In this document: positions 62,464-64,000 of the stretch, one piece after another
Numbering within the stretch: position 1 is the stretch's first letter
Layout: the number at the start of each line of letters is the position of its first letter
Assembly: GCA_963680875.1 (NCBI GenBank)
Contig: OY804578.1
Span: 103,879,689-103,943,688, forward strand
Reading direction: 5' to 3'
Origin: Bathymodiolus brooksi
Lineage: Eukaryota; Mollusca; Bivalvia; Mytilida; Modiolidae
Length of the DNA stretch: 64,000 nucleotides
Position numbers and translations under genes: made by a program
Notes under the pieces: generated by a model
Told to the model about the DNA's origin: nothing
What the model saw: only the letters and a program-made list of their open reading frames with translations
The model's database searches: none

Positions 62464-63300
62464 TTTTTTTTCTCTTTTCCTCGCTAGACTTTGGTTATGG
62501 CTCAGCAGTAAATTAGATTTGATTGGAATATGCAACACAATGATTCATTTTGTGCAAAAATAAGCATAAAAAAACGTAGATATCAAATTGAGTATGCACA
62601 ACGCATTTCTGGAAACATACTATCTAATTTGTTTTGACACTTTACTAGTTTTATTGATCTTTTGTTTCATAAAAAATATGATTAATGAATAATTCTATGA
62701 TGGCCCAGATAATAAGTAAATTATTGAAATTTCTGTTATTTCATTTCATGAATTTTTTTTTTATGTATTATAAGTAATACAGACTGAAAAAGAATATGTT
62801 TTTTTACGATCGTCAAAAATTATGATCACATGGTCATAAGCTTTTCAAAATTCATAAAATATCTACAAAATACTTGTAATCAGAAAGCATATATCCTCCT
62901 GATACATGCACAGTATACATACATTATTGAAAGATCTATTTGAAACAAGTAGAAAAGCGAGCCTTTCGGTCAGCTTTTCTGTCCTGTTTCGCAAGCGATT
63001 ACAAATGAATTTCATATTTTCTGACAATGTATGTATATTGTACTTGTCCTGCAATGTCAATGAACCCAAAATAACTGCCAAATTGTCTAAAAAGAGCATA
63101 ATTAAGCATCCTTTAAATTGTTTTTGATGGTGTCCTCTGTGAAGTCTGCTTATACTGTTACCGTTTCTTACCATTGCTCAACATGAATCAGGTACCAGAA
63201 AAACTATATCTTGGTCAATGATCATATATAAGAACAAATTATCCAGTCAATGCAATTTGACTGCTTAAATAGAACATGTGCAGGATAAATATGTTTTTAA
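62464..63300 (+). other. CARMIL: Presumed 3' UTR and downstream sequence
   Basis: AT-rich, with poly-T runs at 62751-62762. I saw no clear AATAAA before the SINE at 63307, so the polyadenylation site is undetermined. At 62940-63060 the text (GCTTTTCTGTCCTGTTTCGC, CCTGCAATGTCAA) resembles 41985-42070, so part of this is a repeat. Confidence 0.4.
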
Positions 63301-63306
63301 AAAATA

Positions 63307-63540
63307 GGGGCCGCCGTGGCCTTGATCATATTGTAGTTGGATTTACAACTACCTATCACCACTGATGTTGTGAGTTCGAATCTGGATCAGGGCGAGGTGT
63401 ACAACATTATGTGATAAAGTTTGTCAGTGACTTGCGACAGGTCGGTGGTTTTCTCTGGGTCCTCCGGTTTCTTCTACCAATAAAACTGACTGCCACGATA
63501 TAGCTGAAATATTGTTGAAAGTGGTGTTAAGCACCATCAA
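63307..63540 (+). mobile_element. tRNA-derived SINE, full length
   Basis: GGGGCCGCCGTGGCCTTGAT, TTGTAGTTGGATTTACAACT (box A region), GTGAGTTCGAATCTGG (box B), GTGACTTGCGACAGGTC, CCAATAAAACTGACTGCC and GTGGTGTTAAGCACCAT tail. The best reference copy in the window. Confidence 0.85.
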
Positions 63541-63819
63541 GCAAACTTGGTACATACTTAATTCTTAAGATAATATGGAACCCTATTGATTTTCAAGGTC
63601 ATAGGTCAAAGGTCAAGGTCACCGGGTCAAATTTTTACCGCATAACATCCTTGTGAACACTCTAGAATCAACATCCTTTGATGGATTTTGACCAAACTTG
63701 CTACATGCTTAGTCCTTAAGAGAATCTGGAACCCTGTTGATTTTCAAGGTCAAAGGTCAAGGTCACTGTGTCAAATTTTTAGGTGAGGGGATACGCCACG
63801 CTCTGCGTTGCCCTTGTTA
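63541..63819 (+). mobile_element. CCCCACGCC-family HINE-like element, 3' part
   Basis: Core text AACTTGGTACATACTTAATT, TAACATCCTTGTGAACAC; end AGGTGAGGGGATACGCCACG, CTCTGCG and TTGTTA. It starts directly at the SINE tail. Confidence 0.65.
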
Positions 63820-64000
63820 ATTAATTAGTGATAATTTTTGTTTCATTTAAGACTGATTATCACAGCACATTAATTATCATTAGGCAGGTTTCACAGTATA
63901 TTATTATAAATTTAGATTTGCTGTATGTATGTACTGATAGGCTAGAATGTTCCACTTTCATATTAAACACAGATTGTTTTTCTTTATATATTTATTACCT

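Overview
The window is animal genomic DNA, most likely from a bivalve mollusc. It is AT-rich, has large introns, and carries repeat types typical of bivalves: tRNA-derived SINEs ending in a GTGGCGTTAAACACCA tail, and elements with 150-330 bp core repeats and GTCCGTCC runs. I cannot name the species. Almost the whole window is one split gene on the + strand. I reconstructed its exons by hand from splice sites, reading phase and remembered family resemblance. It is the 3' two fifths or so of a CARMIL (LRRC16-type) gene, which encodes a regulator of actin capping protein. The first exon (11-101) is the end of the leucine-rich repeat domain. Exons to about 11130 encode the helical dimerisation domain. 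The middle exons encode a disordered Ser/Pro/Lys/acidic region. The exon at 57957-58209 carries the capping-protein-interaction (CPI) motif, and the last coding exon ends at a TAA at 62461-62463. The PH domain, most LRRs and the promoter lie upstream of the window.

The gene shows three local anomalies. (1) The acceptor and start of the exon near 11.0 kb are tandemly duplicated in frame (69 bp), giving two usable 3' splice sites. (2) A 186-nt phase 1-1 Lys-rich exon occurs twice (46239-46424 and 50911-51096) inside a roughly 4.7 kb tandem duplication. Its junction lies in repeat sequence, so unequal crossing-over between repeats, or a haplotype misassembly, is implied. (3) An intact phase 1-1 immunoglobulin-domain exon (56905-57213) sits in the intron before the CPI exon, although CARMIL is a cytosolic protein not known to have Ig domains.

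The introns are packed with mobile DNA. By region: 0-3 kb, TIR and palindromic MITE-like elements and a 152-bp-period repeat element; 3.3-4.5 kb, the first large Helentron/HINE-like element; 5-7 kb, hairpin and GCCCCC-type elements; 8.9-9.6 kb, 33-bp minisatellites; 10.2-10.9 kb, a GIY-YIG (Penelope-like) fragment inside 61-bp inverted repeats; 11.4-12.5 kb, a MULE with FLYWCH sequence and an 8-bp target duplication; 12.6-15.8 kb, a HINE with a 332-bp higher-order repeat; 17.2-18.9 kb, a SINE and HINEs; 19-24 kb, AT-rich intron, SINEs and a second 33-bp minisatellite; 24.9-26.8 kb, a LINE reverse transcriptase remnant and a second MULE with an 8-bp target duplication; 27-34 kb, Tc1-type MITEs, HINEs, SINEs and a CGTGA-rich element; 35-40 kb, two long HINEs; 42-54.7 kb, a 78-bp array and nested, duplicated HINEs; 54.7-56.6 kb, further core-repeat arrays; 59-61.3 kb, another HINE; 61.7-63.8 kb, SINEs, a palindrome and a final repeat fragment.

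The most interesting pattern is a shared blueprint in several otherwise unrelated repeat families: a 5' terminal motif next to a T-run, a GTCCGTCC run, a tandem core of about 150-166 bp units, then the reverse complement of the 5' motif, a short hairpin and the 3' end. In the commonest family the 5' end (T-run then TAG) resembles a splice acceptor and the 3' subterminal CAG|GTGAGC resembles a splice donor. All copies I saw lie in the sense direction of the host gene. No search could be run, so family names rest on recognition from memory.
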